Positions 1-4,645 of a stretch of 6,008 bases of DNA are shown one piece after another (position 1 is the stretch's first letter; the number at the start of each line of letters is the position of its first letter). The translations under genes were made by a program, and so were the position numbers. This stretch comes from an uncultured Bacteroidota bacterium (GTDB taxonomy: Bacteria > Bacteroidota > Bacteroidia > Chitinophagales > Chitinophagaceae): the NCBI GenBank assembly GCA_946479535.1, contig CAMLGP010000204.1:1-6008 (forward strand), written 5' to 3'. Under the pieces are notes generated by a model. It saw only the letters and a program-made list of their open reading frames with translations. It was not told the origin of the DNA and ran no database searches.

Positions 1-429
1 GTTAACAACATTTTCATCATTTCGGTGTAAGGGTTGATCTGTTTTTGCCATTACAAAAGGAGCGCGGGTCATACTCTCAACACCAGAGGCAATGATCAGG
101 GTTGCATCATCATTGTTGACCTGCCTGGCCGCATCCATAATTGCCTGTAATCCTGAAGCACATAATCTGTTCACAGTATTTCCAGCTACTGTAACGGGCA
201 ATCCGGCCAGCAATGCAGCCATGCGGGCCACATTACGATTATCTTCCCCCGCCTGGTTGGCATCACCTGCAATAACATCCTCAATGGCATTGATATCAAT
301 GGTTTGATTCCGGTGTAAAAGTGATTTGATCACATAGGCCAGCAAATCATCCGGACGAACTGAGCTCAATGCACCTCCATACTTCCCTACCGGTGTTCGC
401 ACCGAATCAATAACATAGACAGGTTTCAT
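1..429 (-). CDS. Acetyl-CoA C-acyltransferase (thiolase), beta-ketoadipyl-CoA thiolase type, N-terminal part
   Basis: This is the first 143 codons of a thiolase that runs off the left edge of the window; the C-terminal two thirds, with the His and second Cys catalytic residues, lie outside. The protein begins MKPVYVIDSVRTPVGKYGGA, the usual thiolase N-terminus. Residues 54-77 (GDANQAGEDNRNVARMA, then LLAGLP) and 85-93 (TVNRLCASG) follow; Cys90 in NRLCASG is the acyl-accepting nucleophile. GESMTRAP-type sequence appears as GVESMTRAP further on. The NQAGEDNRNVARMA stretch is typical of the PcaF/PaaJ branch, which cleaves 3-oxoadipyl-CoA to succinyl-CoA and acetyl-CoA in aromatic-compound or phenylacetate breakdown. 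A generic acetyl-CoA acetyltransferase role remains possible, so no symbol is assigned. The ATG at 427-429 is the only reasonable start: it gives the normal N-terminus and lies about 18 nt downstream of a TACTTTTG promoter element. The enzyme is cytosolic. It is transcribed divergently from rlmN. Confidence 0.93.
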   Translation of the reverse strand, partial: MKPVYVIDSVRTPVGKYGGALSSVRPDDLLAYVIKSLLHRNQTIDINAIEDVIAGDANQAGEDNRNVARMAALLAGLPVTVAGNTVNRLCASGLQAIMDAARQVNNDDATLIIASGVESMTRAPFVMAKTDQPLHRNDENVVN

Positions 430-447
430 GAACGAGTGTTTGGGTTG

Positions 448-455
448 CAAAAGTA
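448..455 (-). promoter_or_regulatory. Putative -7 element (TACTTTTG) of the thiolase gene
   Basis: Read on the minus strand, the sequence is TACTTTTGC, an exact match to the Bacteroidota -7 consensus TAnnTTTG. It ends 18 nt before the thiolase ATG, so the predicted leader is only about a dozen nucleotides. A second TACTTTTG copy lies just upstream on the same strand (462-469). I find no convincing TTTG -33 element at the usual 19-21 nt spacing, so the promoter call rests on the -7 match and its position. Confidence 0.45.
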
Positions 456-561
456 AAAATTCAAAAGTAAAAAAGGGGTCTGATTTTCAGAGGCTTTGAG
501 GTTTAAATAATTATAACTGCCTGTCTTTGATTTTTTACTTTTTAATTTTGAATTTTTACTT
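451..561. repeat. Perfect 16-bp inverted repeat in the divergent thiolase/rlmN spacer
   Basis: The left arm at 451-466 (AAGTAAAAATTCAAAA) is the exact reverse complement of the right arm at 546-561 (TTTTGAATTTTTACTT), with 79 nt between them. Each arm abuts or overlaps the -7-like element of the gene it faces: thiolase on the left, rlmN on the right. On each outward strand the sequence is A/T-rich with near-tandem TTTTTACTTTT units. The arms could be duplicated promoter sequence, an operator pair, or a dispersed AT-rich intergenic repeat. The low complexity reduces the significance of the match, but 16 identical positions in mirrored places is notable. Confidence 0.6.
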
Positions 562-564
562 CTC

Positions 565-572
565 TACCTTTG
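565..572 (+). promoter_or_regulatory. Putative -7 element (TACCTTTG) of rlmN
   Basis: TACCTTTG matches the Bacteroidota -7 consensus TAnnTTTG exactly. It ends only 7 nt before the rlmN ATG at 580. With initiation roughly 7 nt downstream of the element, the transcript would start at or within a few bases of the start codon, giving a leaderless or nearly leaderless mRNA. A TTTG lies upstream at 547-550, but the spacing (14 nt) is shorter than the usual 19-21 nt. Confidence 0.5.
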
Positions 573-579
573 CCGCCGG

Positions 580-1623
580 ATGAAAGAGAGTCAACGAAAT
601 ATAAGGACGCTGAGCCGCCAGGATATTGATGAGTACATGGAGAATATCGGGGAAAAGAAGTTCCGTGCCCAGCAGGTGTATGAATGGCTCTGGCTCAAGC
701 CCGTGCAGAGCATTGATGAAATGAGCAATCTCAGCAAAGAGCTGCGTAACAGGCTGAAGGAAGACTTTACCCTTCCTGCCTTAGCAATAGACACTACCCA
801 GGTTTCTGAAGACGGCACCATTAAAACCCGGTTCAAAACCTGGGACGGGCACATGGTGGAAGGTGTTTTGATCCCAACGGAATTAAGGTTAACCGCCTGT
901 GTATCCTCCCAGATCGGTTGTTCCCTGAGCTGTAAGTTTTGTGCTACCGGGTACATTGACCGGAAAAGAAACTTATCCTTTGATGAGATATATGATCAGG
1001 TGGCGCTAATCAATCAGCAGTGTGAAAAAAAATATGGCAGGAAACTGACTAATATCGTTTTCATGGGCATGGGGGAACCCCTCCTGAATTACAAAAACGT
1101 ATTGAGTGCCATTGAACGGATCACCTCTCCGCAAGGTTTGGCTATGAGCCCGCGCCGAATCACTGTATCAACTGCCGGAGTTGCCAAACAGATCAGGCAG
1201 TTGGGAGATAACAAGGTCAAATTCAAACTGGCCTTGAGCCTTCATGCAGCCAATGATGCTAAGAGACATGAGATCATGCCCATCAATGACACCAACAATA
1301 TCCAATCACTGATTGATGCACTGAATTATTTTTATAAGCACACCAAGAATGAGATCACCTTTGAATATATACTCTTCAATAATTTCAACGATAGCCTGAA
1401 AGATGCAGATGAGTTGATCAAGATCTATCGCCAGGTACCAGCTGATCTCATTAATATTATTGAATACAATCCCATCGACTTTGCCAAATTCCAGAAACCT
1501 TCCGAAGAAAAAGTAGAGGCTTTCATGGAATACCTTGCAAAAAACCGCGTCAATGCACGACTGCGCAGAAGCAGGGGAAAGGATATTGATGCAGCCTGCG
1601 GACAATTGGCAAACAAAGGATAA
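580..1623 (+). CDS. rlmN: Dual-specificity RNA methyltransferase RlmN (23S rRNA A2503 / tRNA A37 C2-methyltransferase)
   Basis: RlmN is a cytosolic radical-SAM enzyme that methylates C2 of A2503 in 23S rRNA and, in characterised homologues, of A37 in some tRNAs. The 347-residue length is normal for the family. The N-terminal helical RNA-binding part (about 1-85) contains KFRAQQVYEWLW. The radical-SAM cluster motif is Cys114-x3-Cys118-x2-Cys121 (CSLSCKFC), preceded by Cys107 in TACVSSQIGCS. GMGEP lies at 163-167, RRITVSTAG near 192-200 and LALSLHA near 217-223. The C-terminal catalytic Cys340 sits in DAACGQL; this residue forms the methylated-cysteine and RNA-adduct intermediate. All expected key residues are present. 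The ATG at 580 gives the expected short N-terminus and follows a -7-like element almost directly, without a Shine-Dalgarno sequence. The gene appears to be transcribed alone: its neighbours are a divergent thiolase and a gene-free spacer of about 380 bp. Confidence 0.97.
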   Translation: MKESQRNIRTLSRQDIDEYMENIGEKKFRAQQVYEWLWLKPVQSIDEMSNLSKELRNRLKEDFTLPALAIDTTQVSEDGTIKTRFKTWDGHMVEGVLIPTELRLTACVSSQIGCSLSCKFCATGYIDRKRNLSFDEIYDQVALINQQCEKKYGRKLTNIVFMGMGEPLLNYKNVLSAIERITSPQGLAMSPRRITVSTAGVAKQIRQLGDNKVKFKLALSLHAANDAKRHEIMPINDTNNIQSLIDALNYFYKHTKNEITFEYILFNNFNDSLKDADELIKIYRQVPADLINIIEYNPIDFAKFQKPSEEKVEAFMEYLAKNRVNARLRRSRGKDIDAACGQLANKG

Positions 1624-1640
1624 TTCAGCCATTTGTTATC

Positions 1641-1835
1641 AGCTATTAGCCATTAACTAAACGATTCATCTGTAGCAGTATGCTGCCTGTCCAGTGCATT
1701 TTGTCTTCCCACATCTCCTTTTAAACAGATAAATTCACCATCCAGGTTAAAAAGAGCGCTTGCATGAAGTCCGCCTGTGCTTTAAATAATATATCAGGGC
1801 GTACACTAAAACCTAATAGCTAACGGCTAATAGCT
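1641..1835. repeat. Imperfect 18-bp inverted repeat flanking the fdhD relic
   Basis: The left arm 1641-1658 (AGCTATTAGCCATTAACT) is the reverse complement of the right arm 1818-1835 (AGCTAACGGCTAATAGCT) at 16 of 18 positions, including 11 consecutive identities. The arms enclose about 160 bp containing the fdhD fragment. They could be remnants of a small non-autonomous element or members of a dispersed intergenic repeat built from TAGCTAA-type units. No transposase or target duplication is visible. Confidence 0.55.
1653..1781 (-). pseudogene. fdhD: Decayed internal fragment of fdhD (formate dehydrogenase accessory sulfurtransferase)
   Basis: Translating the minus strand from 1781 downwards gives [11 protein letters not shown], then [11 protein letters not shown], then [10 protein letters not shown]. 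This reproduces the core FdhD signature, known in intact proteins as TGG(L/x)HAAALF followed by about ten residues and (E)DVGRHNA(L/V)DK. FdhD passes sulfur from the cysteine desulfurase to the molybdenum/tungsten cofactor of formate dehydrogenase. Only about 32 residues (1686-1781) resemble the family, against roughly 260-280 for a whole protein. The conserved His of GRHNA is Gln here. An in-frame TAA lies immediately upstream (1782-1784), where TTTAAA could be the expected Phe-Lys after a single-base frameshift. After the Arg the frame becomes unrelated (QHTATDES) and stops at 1653-1655. No start codon and no Cys motif remain. The motif match is specific enough to make chance unlikely, but it is short and was recognised by eye. 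Confidence 0.72.
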
Positions 1836-1869
1836 AACAGTCTTCCTTTTTACCGCTTATCCCTGATAT
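1791..1869. repeat. 9-bp perfect dyad (ATATCAGGG / CCCTGATAT)
   Basis: Positions 1791-1799 are the exact reverse complement of 1861-1869, with 61 nt between them that include the tandem CTAATAGCTAAC copies. The left arm lies directly upstream of the broken end of the fdhD relic. The loop is too large for a terminator. A sequence boundary or the vestige of an inserted element is possible, but a chance match cannot be excluded. Confidence 0.4.
1813..1838 (+). repeat. Tandem direct repeat, two copies of CTAATAGCTAAC
   Basis: The 12-mer occurs at 1813-1824 and again at 1827-1838, with a period of 14 bp (unit CTAATAGCTAAC plus GG or AG). The second copy overlaps the right arm of the flanking inverted repeat. 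Its function is unknown. It lies inside the loop of the ATATCAGGG/CCCTGATAT dyad. Confidence 0.7.
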
Positions 1870-1961
1870 TTACCAATACGAAACATTTCCTACTTAAGGA
1901 TTAAACGGAAAGATGCATTTCAGGTCTCATTCCCTGTTCACCATTTTTTTTAACAACAAAG

Positions 1962-1984
1962 CCGAAAGTTTTAAAACAATTCGG
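1962..1984. promoter_or_regulatory. Dyad CCGAA...TTCGG around the palindrome GTTTTAAAAC, upstream of the Spy-like gene
   Basis: CCGAA (1962-1966) and TTCGG (1980-1984) form an inverted repeat enclosing the 10-bp perfect palindrome GTTTTAAAAC (1968-1977). It ends 22 nt before the ATG at 2007. Its position suits an operator or 5'-leader structure, and an envelope-stress gene would be expected to be regulated. It has no U-tract, so it is not a terminator. The sequence does not identify a specific regulator. Confidence 0.35.
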
Positions 1985-2006
1985 ACTCTAATTAATTTAT
2001 ATAGCC

Positions 2007-2633
2007 ATGAAAAAAATCATTGTATGCACATTTGTGCTGGCCGTTGCTATATCGGGAATCCGGGCACAGACAATGCCTGAAAGAAACCGCGAAACGATTA
2101 ACAGACATCACAGGGATCAAAAAGATGGCGTCAATCGTCTTAACCTATCTGAAGAACAAAAAGCGAAATTCAAATCTTTGAATGAGGATTTTCGCACCCA
2201 GATGGACGAACTGAAAAAGAAGGATGATATTACGGTGAAAGAGTGGAGAAGCAGGATGGAAGGTTTACGTAAAGACCATCGAAACAAAATAAGTTCTCTT
2301 CTTACTGATGATCAAAAGAACCAGCTGAAAAAGTCCAGAGAAACGAGACAATTAAAGCAATCAGATCGCAGAAAGGAAGGATTTGACAGAATGAGAACAA
2401 GGCTTAATTTGACCGATGATCAAACAGCACGGTTGAAACAAAGCCACACCGAAATGGCCGAGAAAATGAAGGCCATCCGGGAAAACCAGTCGCTTTCAGA
2501 TGACCAAAAGAAAGACCAGGTACAGGAACTGAGGAAAAAGAACCAGGAGAACCTGAAAACCAGATTGTCTGAAGATGAGCTGAATAGTCTGCATGAAAAG
2601 CAAGTAAGCAGGCCCGCAAAGCTGCCTGTGTAA
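2007..2633 (+). CDS. Secreted Spy/CpxP-like LTxxQ protein with two 88-residue modules
   Basis: This is a 208-residue exported, very highly charged, mostly helical protein. The signal peptide has a KK n-region, hydrophobic residues 4-17 and likely signal peptidase I cleavage after Ala20 (GIRA/QT). There is no lipobox. The mature part carries LTxxQ-like motifs: LNLSEEQ (45-51), LLTDDQ (98-103), LNLTDDQ (133-139), LSDDQ (163-167) and LSEDE (187-191). Paired motifs lie exactly 88 residues apart (L45/L133, L99/L187), and the RKDHRNK and RKKNQEN segments (88-94 and 176-182) align without gaps, so the protein looks like a tandem duplication of one Spy-type unit. Family knowledge points to periplasmic chaperone or envelope-stress sensing (Spy/CpxP), but the function here is inferred from motifs only. 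The ATG at 2007 gives a proper signal peptide. It appears monocistronic, with a candidate terminator just downstream. Confidence 0.82.
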   Translation: MKKIIVCTFVLAVAISGIRAQTMPERNRETINRHHRDQKDGVNRLNLSEEQKAKFKSLNEDFRTQMDELKKKDDITVKEWRSRMEGLRKDHRNKISSLLTDDQKNQLKKSRETRQLKQSDRRKEGFDRMRTRLNLTDDQTARLKQSHTEMAEKMKAIRENQSLSDDQKKDQVQELRKKNQENLKTRLSEDELNSLHEKQVSRPAKLPV

Positions 2634-2656
2634 GTATACTCAGAAGCAGTATTCAT

Positions 2657-2680
2657 TCCGGTTCCCCGGAGGGATTTTTT
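2657..2680 (+). terminator. Candidate rho-independent terminator after the Spy-like gene
   Basis: TCCGG (2657-2661), loop TTCC and CCGGA (2666-2670) form a short GC-rich stem with a tetraloop. A GGGA spacer follows and then six T residues (2675-2680). It starts 24 nt after the Spy-like stop codon. The stem is only 5 bp and the T-run is displaced by 4 nt, so it is a modest candidate. Confidence 0.45.
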
Positions 2681-2686
2681 ATTTCG

Positions 2687-2694
2687 TACCTTCG
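2687..2694 (+). promoter_or_regulatory. Possible -7 element (TACCTTCG) of the pseudouridine synthase operon
   Basis: TACCTTCG differs by one base from TAnnTTTG and from the rlmN element TACCTTTG. It lies 45 nt upstream of the ATG at 2740. No TTTG -33 element is visible. The intervening leader contains a perfect small hairpin, CTGTT-GTAA-AACAG, at 2714-2727. Confidence 0.3.
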
Positions 2695-2739
2695 CCACCT
2701 ATTTCTTCACTTACTGTTGTAAAACAGCAAATTATACGC

Positions 2740-3741
2740 ATGAAAAAGCCTTCAAATTCATTTAGCAAGTTCAGCACAAAGCGTTCTAACGCAGCCATTA
2801 AGGAACAGTTCAAACAGGAAAAAAGAAAGGTCAAAAAAGAGCGGGAAGCCTTCTTTGAAGAAAAGAAAAGAGCCGCCCGTGGCCCGGTTGATAATACCCG
2901 TGTGGCTGGCAGGGGAGCCAAACCTGGCTTCCAGAATACTAAACCTGGAAACGCGCCTGGGAAAAAAGATAGTGGATTTATACCCGGTGGAAAGGAAAGC
3001 TTTCCTAATGAAGCAACTGGCATGATGCCATTAAATAAGTTTATTGCCCACTCTGGAATATGTGCTCGCAGGGAAGCAGCCGAAGTGGTGAAAAAAGGCC
3101 TGGTAAAAGTGAATGGTGAACTGGTAACAGAACCCGGTCATAAAGTAAGTGCAAAAGATGAAGTAAAAGTGAATGGGAGAAAGATATGGCTGGCTAAAAA
3201 TCTTGTTTATATTCTATTGAATAAGCCCAAAGATTATATTACTACTACAGATGACCCTCAAAACAGGAAAACAGTTCTTGATATTATCGGCAGAGCTACC
3301 CCTGAAAGAGTTTATCCTGTTGGCAGATTGGACCGCAATACATCCGGCGTATTATTATTGACGAATGATGGTGAACTGGCACAAAAGCTTACCCACCCCA
3401 GCAATGAAGTAAAAAAAGTATACGCTGTAACGCTCAACAAGCCCCTCGAGAAAAAGGACTTTGATCAAATATTGAAGGGCGTTACGCTGGAAGATGGACC
3501 CGCCAGTGTGGATGTTCTGGCTTATGCAGATATTAAAGACAAAACACAAATTGGTGTAGAGATCCATAACGGCCGCAACCGTATTGTACGCCGCATATTT
3601 GAATCACTGGGTTATGATGTAAGGAACCTCGACAGAGTAGTGTTTGCCGGCCTCACCAAAAAGAATATCGAACGTGGTAAATGGCGTTTCCTGAATGAAA
3701 AAGAAGTACGGGACCTAAAACATTTCCGCAAAGGCAAATGA
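2740..3741 (+). CDS. RluB/RsuA-family rRNA pseudouridine synthase with basic N-terminal extension
   Basis: This cytosolic enzyme isomerises a specific uridine in ribosomal RNA to pseudouridine; the closest characterised type is RluB (23S rRNA U2605). Residues 1-95 form a low-complexity extension, first K/E/R-rich and probably helical (20-47), then G/P/K-rich (56-87). An S4 RNA-binding domain follows at about 96-150 (MPLNKFIAHSGICARREAAE, VKVNGELV, DEVKVNGRKI). The RsuA-type catalytic domain runs from about 155 to 320: YILLNKPKDYITTTDD, YPVGRLDRNTSGVLLLTNDG with catalytic Asp198, HPSNEVKKVY, and HNGRNRIVRRIFESLGYDV. The exact target nucleotide cannot be read from sequence, and a related RluE/RluF/RsuA activity is possible. 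The ATG at 2740 has no Shine-Dalgarno sequence. An internal ATG pair at codons 95-96 would give a core-only protein, but the upstream reading frame is coding-like and such extensions occur in Bacteroidota homologues. The next gene follows after 29 nt, which suggests an operon. Confidence 0.93.
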   Translation: MKKPSNSFSKFSTKRSNAAIKEQFKQEKRKVKKEREAFFEEKKRAARGPVDNTRVAGRGAKPGFQNTKPGNAPGKKDSGFIPGGKESFPNEATGMMPLNKFIAHSGICARREAAEVVKKGLVKVNGELVTEPGHKVSAKDEVKVNGRKIWLAKNLVYILLNKPKDYITTTDDPQNRKTVLDIIGRATPERVYPVGRLDRNTSGVLLLTNDGELAQKLTHPSNEVKKVYAVTLNKPLEKKDFDQILKGVTLEDGPASVDVLAYADIKDKTQIGVEIHNGRNRIVRRIFESLGYDVRNLDRVVFAGLTKKNIERGKWRFLNEKEVRDLKHFRKGK

Positions 3742-3770
3742 TTTTCTTCTATTAAAATCTCCAATAGTAA

Positions 3771-4490
3771 GTGTTACATAAAGACTGGATCATTCTTGAG
3801 AACGACGATTTTATTGCCTTGAATAAACCAGCAGGCTTATTATCTATCCCAGACAGGGAAGGAAAAGATATCTCACTCAAAAAATTATTGCAGGAGAAAT
3901 TTGGAAAGATCTATACAGTTCACCGGCTTGATAAAGATACCAGCGGACTGATCCTATTTGCTAAAAACGAAGAAGCCCACAGACATCTTTCCCTTCAATT
4001 TGAAGAAAGGCAAACTGAAAAAATATATGTGGGGCTGGTGATCGGCTCCCCTGCTCCGGCCAGTGGAAGCATTGACTCCCCCATTGCTGAACATCCGGTA
4101 AAGAAAGGTACAATGGTGATCAATCGTAAAGGAAAAGAAGCGTTGACTGATTACCAGGTTTTAGAAGATTTCAAAATTTATTCCTGGATGCAATTCAGGA
4201 TCCATACTGGCAGAACCCACCAGATACGCATTCACCTGAAAGATATAGGCCATCCAATAGTATGTGATGAAGTATATGGCGATGGCCAGCCAGTATTACT
4301 TTCCGGATTTAAAAATAAATTCAAGCTTTCCAAAAATGAAGAGCAGGAACGGCCCCTGCTGGCCCGGTTGGCGCTTCATGCCCTTCAGCTTAAGTTCACC
4401 GATAGAGGGGGTGATACCTTAAACCTGGAAGCGCCTATCCCCAAAGACCTCCGCGCTACTCTTCAGCAACTGGAAAAATGGAAACGGTGA
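3771..4490 (+). CDS. RluA-family pseudouridine synthase (GTG start, no S4 domain)
   Basis: This 239-residue cytosolic pseudouridine synthase belongs to the RluA superfamily, a different family from its upstream neighbour. Visible motifs are the N-terminal LNKPAGLLSIPDRE (18-31), the catalytic motif HRLDKDTSGLILFAKN (51-66) with nucleophile Asp54, KIYVGLV (84-90), RIHTGRTHQIRIHL (143-156), GHPIVCDEVYG (160-170), and LHALQLKF near 202-209. There is no S4 domain, and the length fits compact members such as RluA or TruC. The substrate, 23S rRNA or tRNA, cannot be decided from sequence. The start is GTG at 3771, directly after an in-frame TAA (3768-3770). No ATG occurs before the catalytic core, and the first in-frame ATG is far too late, so GTG is well supported. 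The 29-nt gap after the RluB-type gene, with no terminator, suggests co-transcription. Confidence 0.92.
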   Translation: MLHKDWIILENDDFIALNKPAGLLSIPDREGKDISLKKLLQEKFGKIYTVHRLDKDTSGLILFAKNEEAHRHLSLQFEERQTEKIYVGLVIGSPAPASGSIDSPIAEHPVKKGTMVINRKGKEALTDYQVLEDFKIYSWMQFRIHTGRTHQIRIHLKDIGHPIVCDEVYGDGQPVLLSGFKNKFKLSKNEEQERPLLARLALHALQLKFTDRGGDTLNLEAPIPKDLRATLQQLEKWKR

Positions 4491-4533
4491 TACTCTTCTT
4501 TTAATAGTTCTTTTTTGAGATACTTTGCTAGCC

Positions 4534-4566
4534 ACAGAGAAAAGGTGGGCCCTGAGCTCACTCTGT
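4534..4566. promoter_or_regulatory. Nested dyads upstream of the Crp/Fnr regulator
   Basis: ACAGAG (4534-4539) and CTCTGT (4561-4566) form a perfect 6-bp inverted repeat. Between them lie two adjacent palindromes, GGGCCC (4547-4552) and TGAGCTCA (4553-4560). A partial promoter match TACTTTG (4521-4527) lies just upstream. The region is a plausible operator or leader structure for the regulator gene. No U-tract follows, so a terminator for the preceding operon is not supported. Confidence 0.3.
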
Positions 4567-4617
4567 ATCTCTCTTATTCTCCATGGATCTAACCCATCCA
4601 GAAACCGGGATAGTGCC

Positions 4618-4625
4618 TAATTTTG
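4618..4625 (+). promoter_or_regulatory. TAATTTTG, possible -7 element inside the annotated-length 5' end of the Crp/Fnr gene
   Basis: This is an exact TAnnTTTG match located 20 nt upstream of the internal ATG at 4646. If it is used, transcription would start downstream of the earlier ATG at 4583, which would force the shorter protein. No -33 TTTG is visible at the usual distance. Confidence 0.3.
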
Positions 4626-4645
4626 CTATAGTCCAATCTACGCCA

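Larger units (their letters stand above)
1624..2006. other. Gene-free spacer between rlmN and the Spy-like gene
   Basis: No intact gene is visible in these 383 bases. They hold a minus-strand fdhD relic (1653-1781), a long-range imperfect inverted repeat flanking it, a tandem CTAATAGCTAAC repeat (1813-1838), a 9-bp dyad (1791-1799 with 1861-1869), and a small dyad just upstream of the next gene (1962-1984). No clear rho-independent terminator for rlmN and no TAnnTTTG promoter element for the downstream gene was found. Confidence 0.8.

Noticed and set aside
92..307. Plus-strand open frame of 71 codons with a signal-peptide-like start
   Set aside because: It lies wholly antisense to the thiolase coding sequence, whose catalytic motifs are unmistakable.
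591..1632. Minus-strand open frames of 63-121 codons across rlmN
   Set aside because: They are antisense to rlmN, resemble no protein, and rlmN is intact with all key residues.
1813..1838. Repeats at 1813-1838 as a CRISPR array
   Set aside because: There are only two 12-bp copies with a 2-bp gap, no spacers of CRISPR length and no cas genes.
2714..2727. Hairpin CTGTT-GTAA-AACAG in the leader of the RluB-type gene as a riboswitch or attenuator
   Set aside because: It is only a 5-bp AT-rich stem with no T-run, no alternative structure and no conserved aptamer sequence visible.
2404..3023. Minus-strand open frames over the end of the Spy-like gene and the start of the RluB-type gene
   Set aside because: They are shadows of the low-complexity K/E/R-rich plus-strand genes, with no recognisable domain, and they overlap two well-supported coding regions.
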